This document shows positions 16,167 through 23,003 of a DNA stretch of 64,000 bases, in pieces. Below the pieces are notes generated by a model. That model saw only the letters and a program-made list of their open reading frames with translations, had not been told where the DNA came from and searched no databases. Position 1 is the first letter of the stretch; the number at the start of each line of letters is the position of its first letter. A program made the translations under genes and the position numbers. This DNA comes from Pseudomonas sp. S31. Lineage in GTDB: Bacteria; Pseudomonadota; Gammaproteobacteria; Pseudomonadales; Pseudomonadaceae. The stretch lies in contig NZ_JACVVE010000024.1 in NCBI RefSeq assembly GCF_016648105.1, forward strand, positions 42,552 through 106,551, written 5' to 3'.

Positions 16167-16520
16167 TCACACCGTAGGGAGATTTCCTAAGTTGTCCCTG
16201 CGCGTGCGGTTCGCATCTGTGGTGAGGTAAACATCATCGATTACATGGACGTCTGCTCCCTTGTAGAGCTTTCCGTCAGCATGCAAGACCCAGGTGGAGA
16301 ATGTGGCTTTCTTCATGCGAATTAGGTCGGCCACAAATCCTCGAGGGACGACGTACTTCGTCCCGAAGCTACCGGGAAGATTCTCGCTTACCTCGACGAA
16401 TTGAATATGTTTGTGAGAGCTGTCGTAGCGAACGCGCGTGATGCAGAAATCAGTCATGACGTCAGTCTTTTTGGCGCCCCGGATTTGGGCAGGTATGACA
16501 TAGGCTCCGAATGGTGGCAT
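16167..16520 (-). CDS. Hypothetical protein, DUF3892-like
   Basis: The product is about 117 residues with MTDFCITRVRYDSSHKHIQF near the N-terminus and a C-terminal VYLTTDANRTRRDNLGNLP block, both reminiscent of DUF3892, a family of unknown function. I chose the ATG at 16520; a TTG at 16601 would add 27 residues, and neither has a good ribosome-binding site. Base composition is AT-richer than the core, and it lies in the second unit of the tRNA-Ser island, so it was probably acquired by transfer. The family name is from memory of the pattern only. Confidence 0.6.
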   Translation of the reverse strand: MPPFGAYVIPAQIRGAKKTDVMTDFCITRVRYDSSHKHIQFVEVSENLPGSFGTKYVVPRGFVADLIRMKKATFSTWVLHADGKLYKGADVHVIDDVYLTTDANRTRRDNLGNLPTV

Positions 16521-16691
16521 TTCAATACTATCGGGCGAAAAAAATGGGACTGTGATCGTGTCGTATTTATGGGGGAATTTTGGGGGAATCAATCCCCCCA
16601 ATGGTGTGGAATTCTGCTGTGTCTTTCTGCGTTGAAGTTACTGATTTTATTGATTTTCTAAAAAATGGCTCAAAAAAATATAGTGGCAAAA

Positions 16692-16862
16692 ACGGATTCG
16701 AAATCCGTTGTACTGGCAACAGTACCTAGGGTTCAAATCCCTATCTCTCCGCCATACAAGATGAAGCCCCGCAGATTAAGGTCTGCGGGGCTTTTCGTTA
16801 TGGGGATTTGGCTCTTGCCAGGCCGATCTCGGCATCGTCGAGCAGCGCCTTGGCCAGGGCGT
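16692..16862 (+). repeat. Right direct repeat (attR-like) of the tRNA-Ser island
   Basis: It repeats the 3' part of tRNA-Ser from ACGGATTCG through CCA, its terminator and the adjoining DUF3077 end, with a few substitutions relative to 14595-14767. The 5' half of the tRNA is missing, replaced by AT-rich sequence (16600-16690), so this copy cannot make a tRNA. The DUF3077 gene here is complete, which marks this side as the original chromosomal flank. Confidence 0.85.
16765..16795. terminator. Duplicated tRNA terminator, now also downstream of the DUF3077 gene
   Basis: AGCCCCGCAGA and TCTGCGGGGCT form the same stem as at 14668, with T4 on the plus strand. It lies directly beyond the stop of the minus-strand DUF3077 gene and can serve both strands. 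Confidence 0.7.
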
Positions 16863-17067
16863 TGAGGTAGTGCGCTGCCCAGATCAAGTGGTGTTTTTGC
16901 TCCATGAGGCCATCCAGGGTCATGTCCTGGGCGTACCCCATCAGTTCAGAGGCCTGTTCGCGGGCGTATTGGCAGTTGATGCCGGGTTCGATGCGAAACA
17001 GTGGTTGGGTCTGGTCTTCGCCTTGGTAGAAGCGGGTTTCGCCTGGGGTTACAGCGTCTTTGCTCAT
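16798..17067 (-). CDS. DUF3077 family protein
   Basis: This 89-residue protein belongs to DUF3077, a small family largely known from Pseudomonas and without assigned function. The recognisable core is LFRIEPGINCQYAREQASEL followed by HLIWAAHYLNALAKALLDDA. AGGGAGA lies before the ATG. Fragments of the same C-terminus (KALLDDAEIGL) occur at 14707-14767 and 17799-17836, so this locus has held several copies. It sits at the chromosomal side of the island repeat, with a similarly small gene (17195-17461) upstream. Confidence 0.8.
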   Translation of the reverse strand: MSKDAVTPGETRFYQGEDQTQPLFRIEPGINCQYAREQASELMGYAQDMTLDGLMEQKHHLIWAAHYLNALAKALLDDAEIGLARAKSP

Positions 17068-17097
17068 GTTCTATCTCCCTGAAATCTCCAGTGTCTG

Positions 17098-17180
17098 GGC
17101 GGGCCTCTTCGCGGGTAAACCCGCTCCTACAGGGGTCGTGAGCACCTGTAGGAGCGGCTTTAGCCGCGAAAGGGCCCGCC
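17098..17180. repeat. REP inverted pair
   Basis: GGCGGGCC at the outer left and GGGCCCGCC at the outer right flank the arms CGCGGGTAAACCCGCTCCTA and TAGGAGCGGCTTTAGCCGCG. It lies between two small minus-strand genes. Confidence 0.88.
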
Positions 17181-17194
17181 CAGGCAGCACACGA

Positions 17195-17461
17195 CTAATG
17201 CAACGTGCGCGGCTCGTCCGGAAGTTGCTCGCACATCTGCGCGTGCATCGTCGCCTCTTCTAGGTGGGCCCGTACCGCTGCCATCTCATGAATCACTGCC
17301 CGCATGATCTTCGAACTGTGGCTGACGGGGTTGAGCATCACCGATTGGCTAGCGATGGAGATCGCACAGATGACGTGCTCCGAGGCCTGTACAAGCGTGT
17401 CTTGCAGGGCGACAGAGGACTCGAGGGAAGTGGCTGGTGGATCGGGGACTATCTTGCGCAT
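17195..17461 (-). CDS. Small hypothetical protein (88 aa)
   Basis: I do not recognise the family with confidence. The start at 17461 has an excellent AAGGAG seven bases upstream, which argues for a real gene. The protein is soluble and helical, opens with MRKIVPDPPATSLESSV, and contains HEMAAVRAHLEEATMHAQMCE. The N-terminal PDPP start is like that of short Pseudomonas proteins often found beside DUF3077 genes. It precedes the DUF3077 gene on the same strand, separated by a REP pair. Confidence 0.6.
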   Translation of the reverse strand: MRKIVPDPPATSLESSVALQDTLVQASEHVICAISIASQSVMLNPVSHSSKIMRAVIHEMAAVRAHLEEATMHAQMCEQLPDEPRTLH

Positions 17462-17858
17462 GTTAGCTCCTTGGGTAAGTGGAGCTACCTGGCACCGCTG
17501 TCAAACGAATGGAGGCAGCTATACACGGGTTGACAGACCGGTTACCCAAGGACCCGGCGCACACGAATGTGCCCCATGCACAGCTGCCATGGAGCGCTGC
17601 GACGGTTACTTGAGTAGTCGGCCTGTCAAAGCCGGTCGTTGATTTTGCAACGACGAACCGAGCCTAGGCCGCAATCCAAGCAGTCGCAATGGGTTGGCAG
17701 GGGGTGGAAGTATGTTTCAGAAATGGACTACAGGAAATGGGAAAAATCTGAGACAAACAGCCTACGCTTATGCTGCCAATCTAAACATTCCGTCTCTTCC
17801 CAGGCCGATCTCGGCATCGTCGAGTAGCGCCTTGGTACAAATCTCCAGCGCTTGGCCT
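17462..17858. other. Gene-free stretch with a DUF3077 relic and a hairpin
   Basis: About 400 bases hold no convincing gene. A perfect 7-bp hairpin GTCGTTG-ATTTTG-CAACGAC lies at 17635-17654. At 17799-17836 the antisense sequence encodes KALLDDAEIGLG, a third copy of the DUF3077 C-terminus, diverged and detached from any start. The section 17700-17800 is AT-richer and shows no features. Confidence 0.6.
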
Positions 17859-18476
17859 TCACCGCATCGCCGCCAACTTGATCCCAAACCCCACCAGGCA
17901 AGCCCCGGCCAACCGTTCGAACAGATTGGCGATGCGCGGATTGGCGCGCATGCGTTCGGCCAGTACATGGGTCAGCACCACGGCGATCAGCCCGTACAGG
18001 AAGGTCACCACCGCCACGGTCACCGCGAGGAAGCCGAAGGTCACCAGGCCCTGGTGTTTCACCGGGTCGACGAACAGCGGGAAGAACGCCATGTAGAACA
18101 TGATCGCCTTGGGGTTGAGCAGGGTGATCATCATCGTCTGGCGCAGGTAGTGGCCGTTGTCCATGCGGCTGGTGCGGGGGGCGCCGCCCGGCTTGCTCAG
18201 CAGCATGCGCAGGCCCAGGTAGGCGAGGTAGGCCGCGCCGGCCCACTGCACCACGTGGAAGGCGGCAGGGTAGGCGGCCAGCAAGGTCGCCACGCCGGCC
18301 ACCGCCAGCCACAACAACACCTGGTCGCCGAGGATCACCCCGCAGGTCGCGGCCAGGCCTGCCTTGATACCGCCTTTGCCGGTGGCGGTGATCAGGGCGA
18401 AATTGCCCGGCCCGGGGATGGCCAGGACGATGATGAAGGCGATGACGAATGCGCCGTAGTCGGTGACGCCAAGCAT
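17859..18476 (-). CDS. LysE/RhtB-family amino-acid exporter (LeuE-like)
   Basis: This is a 205-residue inner-membrane exporter with six predicted helices. Family marks are IPGPGNFALITATGKGGIKA, ATCGVILGDQVLLWLAVAGV and LNPKAIMFYMAFFPLFV. The closest remembered E. coli relative is LeuE/YeaS, which exports leucine and other hydrophobic amino acids; the substrate here is not determined. The gene stands alone between the DUF3077 relic and the TonB receptor, facing the same way as the iron genes but separated from them by 110 bases. Confidence 0.87.
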   Translation of the reverse strand: MLGVTDYGAFVIAFIIVLAIPGPGNFALITATGKGGIKAGLAATCGVILGDQVLLWLAVAGVATLLAAYPAAFHVVQWAGAAYLAYLGLRMLLSKPGGAPRTSRMDNGHYLRQTMMITLLNPKAIMFYMAFFPLFVDPVKHQGLVTFGFLAVTVAVVTFLYGLIAVVLTHVLAERMRANPRIANLFERLAGACLVGFGIKLAAMR

Positions 18477-18587
18477 TGGGAACTCCTGTGGGCAGTGCTG
18501 GGGCAGAACGCTGGACTATCGTTCGCGCTCGCCCGCTTTGCAACCGTAATGCTTGAAGCCGTTGCAGTTTCAGGAGAACCCGGCGGC

Positions 18588-21029
18588 CTACCAGCGCAAC
18601 GATACCGTACCCAGCAACGTGCGCTCTTCACCCCAGTAGCAGCGCCCGGCATTGTTGCAGCCGGCCACGTATTCCTTGTCGAACAGGTTGCGTGCGTTGA
18701 CTTCCACCGACCAGTTCTCGTCGATCTCGTAGCCGACCTTGGCGTCCACCAGGGTCACGTCGCCGGTGTCGAGCGTGCCGTAGAGGCTCGCCGGTGTATA
18801 GGCGAAGGTGCTGTCGAAATGGCGTACGCCACCCCCGATCGCCAGGCCCTTGAGCAGGCCGTCTCGAAAGCGGTAGGTGCTCCACACTGAGGCCTGGTTG
18901 CGCGGTACGCCGGTCATCTGGTGGTCCTCGTACAGCGACCCGGCGACGTCCTTGGTGATGCGCGAGTCGGTGTAGGTATAGGCAGCGGTGACGTTGAGGT
19001 TTTCGCTGAGGTCGCTGTTCAGTTCCAGCTCGACGCCTTTGGAGCGGCTGGCACCGATCTGGCGATAATCACCCACGGCCGAGTCGAACAACACATCGTC
19101 CTTCTTGCGCAGGTCGTAGACCGAGGCGGTGAAGGCGGTGTTCCAGCCTTTGGGCTCGTATTTGATGCCGACTTCGTATTGCTCGCTCTTGGTCGGGTCC
19201 AGCGCTCCGCTCTTGCTTTCGGTCTGCTGGGTCGGGGCGAACGCGGTGGAGTAGCTGAAATAGGGCGAGAGGCCGTTGTCGAACTGGTACATCACCCCGG
19301 TCTGCCAGGTGAAATCGCTGTCCCAGCTGTCCATGTCGGCTTCAGCGTTCAGCGTGCCGGCCTTGTTGCGGAACTGGCTGTTGACCCGGTCCAGGCGTCC
19401 GCCGAGCAGCAGCACCCAGTTGTCGACCTTGGTCTGCAGCTGGCTGTACAAGCCGTACATGGTCTGTTCGAGCAGAGCGTTCTGGACGGGGAAGGGCGTG
19501 GTCGGCTTGCCGTTCCAGACCGGGTTGAAGACATCGATGACGCCGCCGTCGCCAGCGTCCCAGTCCTGGTTGAACGAGGTGCGGTCCAGGCTCGCACCCA
19601 GCAATACGGTATGTTCGAACGCGCCTCGGCTGAAGTGGCCCTCGAACTGGTTGTCCAGCGAGTAGGCGATGGACTTGTTGTAGCGGTCGTAGGCCTGGTT
19701 GCGCAGGGTGGTGCCGAAGCCGCCATCGTCCAGGTTGCCCGGCCACATTTCCTGGCGGTCGATGCGTGACTGCAGGTAGCGCGAGTTCTGGCGGAACTGC
19801 CAGGTGTCGTTGAAGCGGTGGCTGAACTCGTAGCCCAGGCTCCACGTCTGGCGTTCGAAGTTGTCCCAGTCCGGGTTGCCAGAGAGCTGGTCCTTGTCGA
19901 TCTTGCCGTTGGGGTTGTGCAGCAGCGTGCCGGCCGCCGGGTAGCCCAGTTCCATCAGGGTGCGGTCGCGCTGGTAGGTGGCGAGCACGGTCAGGCTGTT
20001 GAAGTCGTCGAAGTTGAGGGTCAGCGACGGCGCCAGGTAGATGCGGTCGTCCGGTTGATGGTCGATCTGCGTATCGGATTTGCGACCCATCATCACCAGG
20101 CGTCCAAGGACGTTGCCTGAATCGGTCAGTGGCCCGGAGACATCGACGCCCAACTGACGCCGGTTGTGCGAGCCGTAGCTCAACTGCACCTCGCCACGCG
20201 GGTCGGCGGTCGGCCGCTTGCTGACCAGGTTGACCACGCCGCCGGGGGCGTTTTCGCCATACAGGATCGAAGTCGGGCCGCGGAACACTTCTACCCGTTC
20301 CAGGCCATAGGGTTCGCTGCTGGTGTCGTAGCGGTTGCCTTGCACGCGCAGGCCGTCGCGCAGCAGGCCATAGCCATAGTCAGTGGCGTTGAAACCCCGG
20401 ATGAAGAACAAATCGCCCGCTTGCCCGTCACCGCCGGCGAAGGGTGGCGAGAAGATGCCCGGCACGTAGCCGAGCACTTCGGTGAGGGTTTGCGATTGCT
20501 GGTCGTCCATGCGCTGGCGGGTCACCACCGAAACCGAGCGCGGGGTGTCGGCCAAGGCGCTGCTGGTCTTGCTGGCGGTGCTGCTGGCCACGGCGCGATA
20601 GCCATTGTCGCCCTGGCCATTGCTGGCGAGCAGCGCGGCAGCGTTGATGGCAGTGGCGTCCAGTTGCAGCGCGTTGCCTTCGGCAAGGGGTTGCAACACG
20701 TAGCCGGTGTCGCCCTGGGGCACGGCTTGCAGGCCGCTGCCCTGCAGCAATCGGGCCAGGCCCTGGGCGACGCTGTAGCGGCCCTGCAGCCCTGGGCTGG
20801 TCTTGCCGGCGGCCAGCTCGTTGCTGCCCGCCAGGTAGATGCCGGCCTGGCTGCTGAACTGGTTGAGGGCGGCGGCCAGCGAGCCGGGAGCGATATCGAA
20901 CAGGGTTTCGGCGTTGGCCACCTGTTCGGCCTGGGCCAGCGATGCCGGGAGCATCAATGGCGCGACTGCGCAAAGAGAAAGCGGCGCGGCAAGCGCCAGG
21001 CGAAACGCGGGGTGGAAAGGCGTCGGCAT
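18588..21029 (-). CDS. TonB-dependent siderophore receptor with signalling (STN) domain
   Basis: This outer-membrane transporter imports a ferric siderophore, and its N-terminal extension passes the signal to FecR. The 813-residue product has a signal peptide (1-34), an STN secretin/TonB domain (about 40-105, FDIAPGSLAAALNQFSSQAG), a plug starting near DTPRSVSVVTRQRM with RGPTSILYGENAPGGVVN, and a beta-barrel ending in the aromatic RW. A Cys pair (GCNNAGRCYWGEERTL) near the end is typical of ferrioxamine/ferrichrome-type receptors. The ATG at 21029 has AGGGA upstream. It follows fecI- and fecR-type genes on the same strand. The siderophore is not identified. Confidence 0.93.
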   Translation of the reverse strand: MPTPFHPAFRLALAAPLSLCAVAPLMLPASLAQAEQVANAETLFDIAPGSLAAALNQFSSQAGIYLAGSNELAAGKTSPGLQGRYSVAQGLARLLQGSGLQAVPQGDTGYVLQPLAEGNALQLDATAINAAALLASNGQGDNGYRAVASSTASKTSSALADTPRSVSVVTRQRMDDQQSQTLTEVLGYVPGIFSPPFAGGDGQAGDLFFIRGFNATDYGYGLLRDGLRVQGNRYDTSSEPYGLERVEVFRGPTSILYGENAPGGVVNLVSKRPTADPRGEVQLSYGSHNRRQLGVDVSGPLTDSGNVLGRLVMMGRKSDTQIDHQPDDRIYLAPSLTLNFDDFNSLTVLATYQRDRTLMELGYPAAGTLLHNPNGKIDKDQLSGNPDWDNFERQTWSLGYEFSHRFNDTWQFRQNSRYLQSRIDRQEMWPGNLDDGGFGTTLRNQAYDRYNKSIAYSLDNQFEGHFSRGAFEHTVLLGASLDRTSFNQDWDAGDGGVIDVFNPVWNGKPTTPFPVQNALLEQTMYGLYSQLQTKVDNWVLLLGGRLDRVNSQFRNKAGTLNAEADMDSWDSDFTWQTGVMYQFDNGLSPYFSYSTAFAPTQQTESKSGALDPTKSEQYEVGIKYEPKGWNTAFTASVYDLRKKDDVLFDSAVGDYRQIGASRSKGVELELNSDLSENLNVTAAYTYTDSRITKDVAGSLYEDHQMTGVPRNQASVWSTYRFRDGLLKGLAIGGGVRHFDSTFAYTPASLYGTLDTGDVTLVDAKVGYEIDENWSVEVNARNLFDKEYVAGCNNAGRCYWGEERTLLGTVSLRW

Positions 21030-21172
21030 GCTGGTCCCTGAATCGTTACGGTGGTTTAGGTTTCGTACGATGGGTAAACCGAACGAGATGGGAAAAAGGG
21101 AACTGACGGATAGATTTTTTCGCTTCGCGGGCGAGTCGGGTCGCCGCACCGCCGCGCCCACGGCGACTGCAA

Positions 21173-22138
21173 TCAGGCGGGCTCGACGGTCACCCACCAC
21201 GGCGTCAATTGCTGCACCCGCACCGGCAACGCCGCCTGCAGCAATGCCAGCGCACGGTCGGTATCGTTGAGTGGAAACGTCCCCATCACCGACAGTTGCG
21301 CCACTGCCGGGTGCCAGCCCAGGTGGCCGTGGCGGTAGCGCCCCAAGGTCTGCAACAGCTGCACCAGCGGCATGCCCTCGGCATTGAGGCGCTGATGAAT
21401 CCACGACTCGCCAGCGCTCGACGCCGCGGTCTTGACTCCCAGTCCGCGTACACCGAAGGACAGCTGCTCGCCGGCCTGGATCACGCAGCGCTCGGCGCTG
21501 AGGGCGGTGCAGACCTCGACGGCTCCGGCGTAGACATTCAGCTGCGTGGTATCGCCCTGCTGGAAAACGCTGAAGCGCGTGCCCAGGGCCTGCATGCGGC
21601 CCTGGGCGGTATCGACGAAGAATGGTCGGCGGGTGTCGTGGGCGGTCTCCACCAGGATCTCCCCGAAGCGCAGGTGCACCACCCGGGCCAGCAGCGAGAA
21701 GTCCAGGTCGACGGCGCTTTGCGCGCCCAGCCACAGCTGGCTGCCATCGTCCAGTCGGGTTTCCCGGGTTTCAGCGATGCCGGTGGCCAGGTCCGCGCTC
21801 CACCCCGAGAGCGGCGCGCCGCGCCACGCGTGCCAGCCCAGCAGCGAGCTGGCGCCCAGCACCAGCAACGACTTGAGCCCACTGCGGCGGCTGAAGCGTC
21901 GCTCATCCTGTTCGCGCAGCACGCGGCCGGCACTGTTGCCTGGGCCTTGCAACGGGGCGAAGCGCTGGCCGACCCGTTGCACGTAGAGCCAGGCGGCCTG
22001 GTGGTCACTGTGCTGGTCGAGCCAGCGTTGCCACTGCGTGCGCAACTGCGCATCGGCGTGCTCGTCCTGCAACTGCACATACCAGTGAGCTGCTTGTTCC
22101 AGGCTCGCGTGGCTGAGCGTGTGGGGCTGCTGGGGCAT
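21173..22138 (-). CDS. FecR-family anti-sigma regulator
   Basis: This inner-membrane protein controls the adjacent ECF sigma factor and receives the signal from the receptor STN domain. The 321 residues show the cytoplasmic anti-sigma part (EQAAHWYVQLQDEHADAQLR), one membrane span at about 87-105 (LLVLGASSLLGWHAW), and a periplasmic FecR domain (LDDGSQLWLGAQSAVDLDFS, TAQGRMQALGTRFSVFQ). The start at 22138 lies four bases from the sigma gene stop, so the two are translationally coupled. Confidence 0.92.
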   Translation of the reverse strand: MPQQPHTLSHASLEQAAHWYVQLQDEHADAQLRTQWQRWLDQHSDHQAAWLYVQRVGQRFAPLQGPGNSAGRVLREQDERRFSRRSGLKSLLVLGASSLLGWHAWRGAPLSGWSADLATGIAETRETRLDDGSQLWLGAQSAVDLDFSLLARVVHLRFGEILVETAHDTRRPFFVDTAQGRMQALGTRFSVFQQGDTTQLNVYAGAVEVCTALSAERCVIQAGEQLSFGVRGLGVKTAASSAGESWIHQRLNAEGMPLVQLLQTLGRYRHGHLGWHPAVAQLSVMGTFPLNDTDRALALLQAALPVRVQQLTPWWVTVEPA

Positions 22139-22142
22139 GGCG

Positions 22143-22673
22143 TCACTCCACCAGCAGGCCGTCGAGTTCGGCCTCGAGGATGGCGCAGTGCAGGAACGCC
22201 TGGGCCAGGTATTTCTTGATCATGCGTTCGCTCACACCCAGGTGCGCGGCGATGTCGCGGTAGCCCAGGCCGTCGATCTGGGCCAGAAGGAAGGCCTGGC
22301 GCACCTTGCCCGGCAAGCGCATGAGCATGCTGTCGACCTCGTGCAGGGTTTCGACGATCAGCGCGCGTTGTTCGGGGGAAGGCTGCAGGGCCGGGGGCTG
22401 CAAGGCCAGATGTTCGAGCCAGGCCTTTTCGAGCTTCTGCCGGCGCCAGTGGTCGATGCACAGACCACGGGCGATGGTCGCCAGGTATGACCGCTCACCA
22501 GCCTGGCCGTCGAGCTGGCGCGGGCGATGGAGAATGCGCACGAACGTGTCCTGCACCAGGTCGGCGGCATCCGGGCGATTGCCGAGGCGTCGGTAGAGAA
22601 ACCCGAGCAACCAGCGCGAGTGGCTCTGGTACAGGCTTTGGATGGAGGTGTTCAATTCAGGTATCGAAACCAC
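22143..22673 (-). CDS. ECF sigma factor, FecI-type
   Basis: This iron-starvation sigma factor is expected to transcribe the receptor gene. Starting at GTG 22673 the product is 176 residues, the normal ECF size, beginning VSIPELNTSIQSLYQSHSRW. Region 2 carries FLYRRLGNRPDAADLVQDTF and region 4 LAQIDGLGYRDIAAHLGVS. The frame extends upstream to 22829 but that part overlaps the promoter and Fur-like site, so it is not coding. No strong ribosome-binding site is visible before the GTG. Confidence 0.88.
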   Translation of the reverse strand: MVSIPELNTSIQSLYQSHSRWLLGFLYRRLGNRPDAADLVQDTFVRILHRPRQLDGQAGERSYLATIARGLCIDHWRRQKLEKAWLEHLALQPPALQPSPEQRALIVETLHEVDSMLMRLPGKVRQAFLLAQIDGLGYRDIAAHLGVSERMIKKYLAQAFLHCAILEAELDGLLVE

Positions 22674-22703
22674 GGCGGCATCCGGCGCAAGCGCGTTGCT
22701 GGT

Positions 22704-22752
22704 GCGAATGAGAAATGCTCGCAATAGTAGGGGCCGCTGATGAATACTGCAA
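22704..22752 (-). promoter_or_regulatory. fecI promoter with Fur-box-like sequence
   Basis: On the minus strand TTGCAG (22752-22747), a 17-base spacer and TACTAT (22729-22724) form a sigma-70 promoter that would start the transcript near 22717. Immediately downstream, 22704-22722 reads GCGAATGAGAAATGCTCGC (plus strand), which agrees with the 19-bp Fur consensus at about ten positions and is flanked by TGCGA/TCGCA inverted ends. Iron repression of fecI is thus inferred. Confidence 0.55.
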
Positions 22753-23003
22753 TCGTCCTGATGGCCAGGCCGTGGCCATGAGACAACCTGTCGCTTGCGC
22801 GCGGCTGTGCAATTTGTTTGTACTGGCATTTCGGTTACAATCGGCGAAACGATTCAGCGATGTCGGTCAATACGACAAAAGCCTGGGTCGTTTTCTGGTT
22901 CTCTGGCCGCTGAACAATGAACACAACAAGCCTGCGCGGAAGAACACGAAGCACCTGGGCCAGCCACAGGCCCATCCACTTGTTCTACTGACTGGAATTC
23001 TCA

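Noticed and set aside
16665..16865. ORF over the truncated tRNA copy
   Set aside because: It translates the tRNA 3' end and terminator; no protein likeness.
21030..21734. N-terminal extension of the TonB receptor frame
   Set aside because: It overlaps the fecR-type gene and lies before a good ribosome-binding site and signal peptide at 21029.
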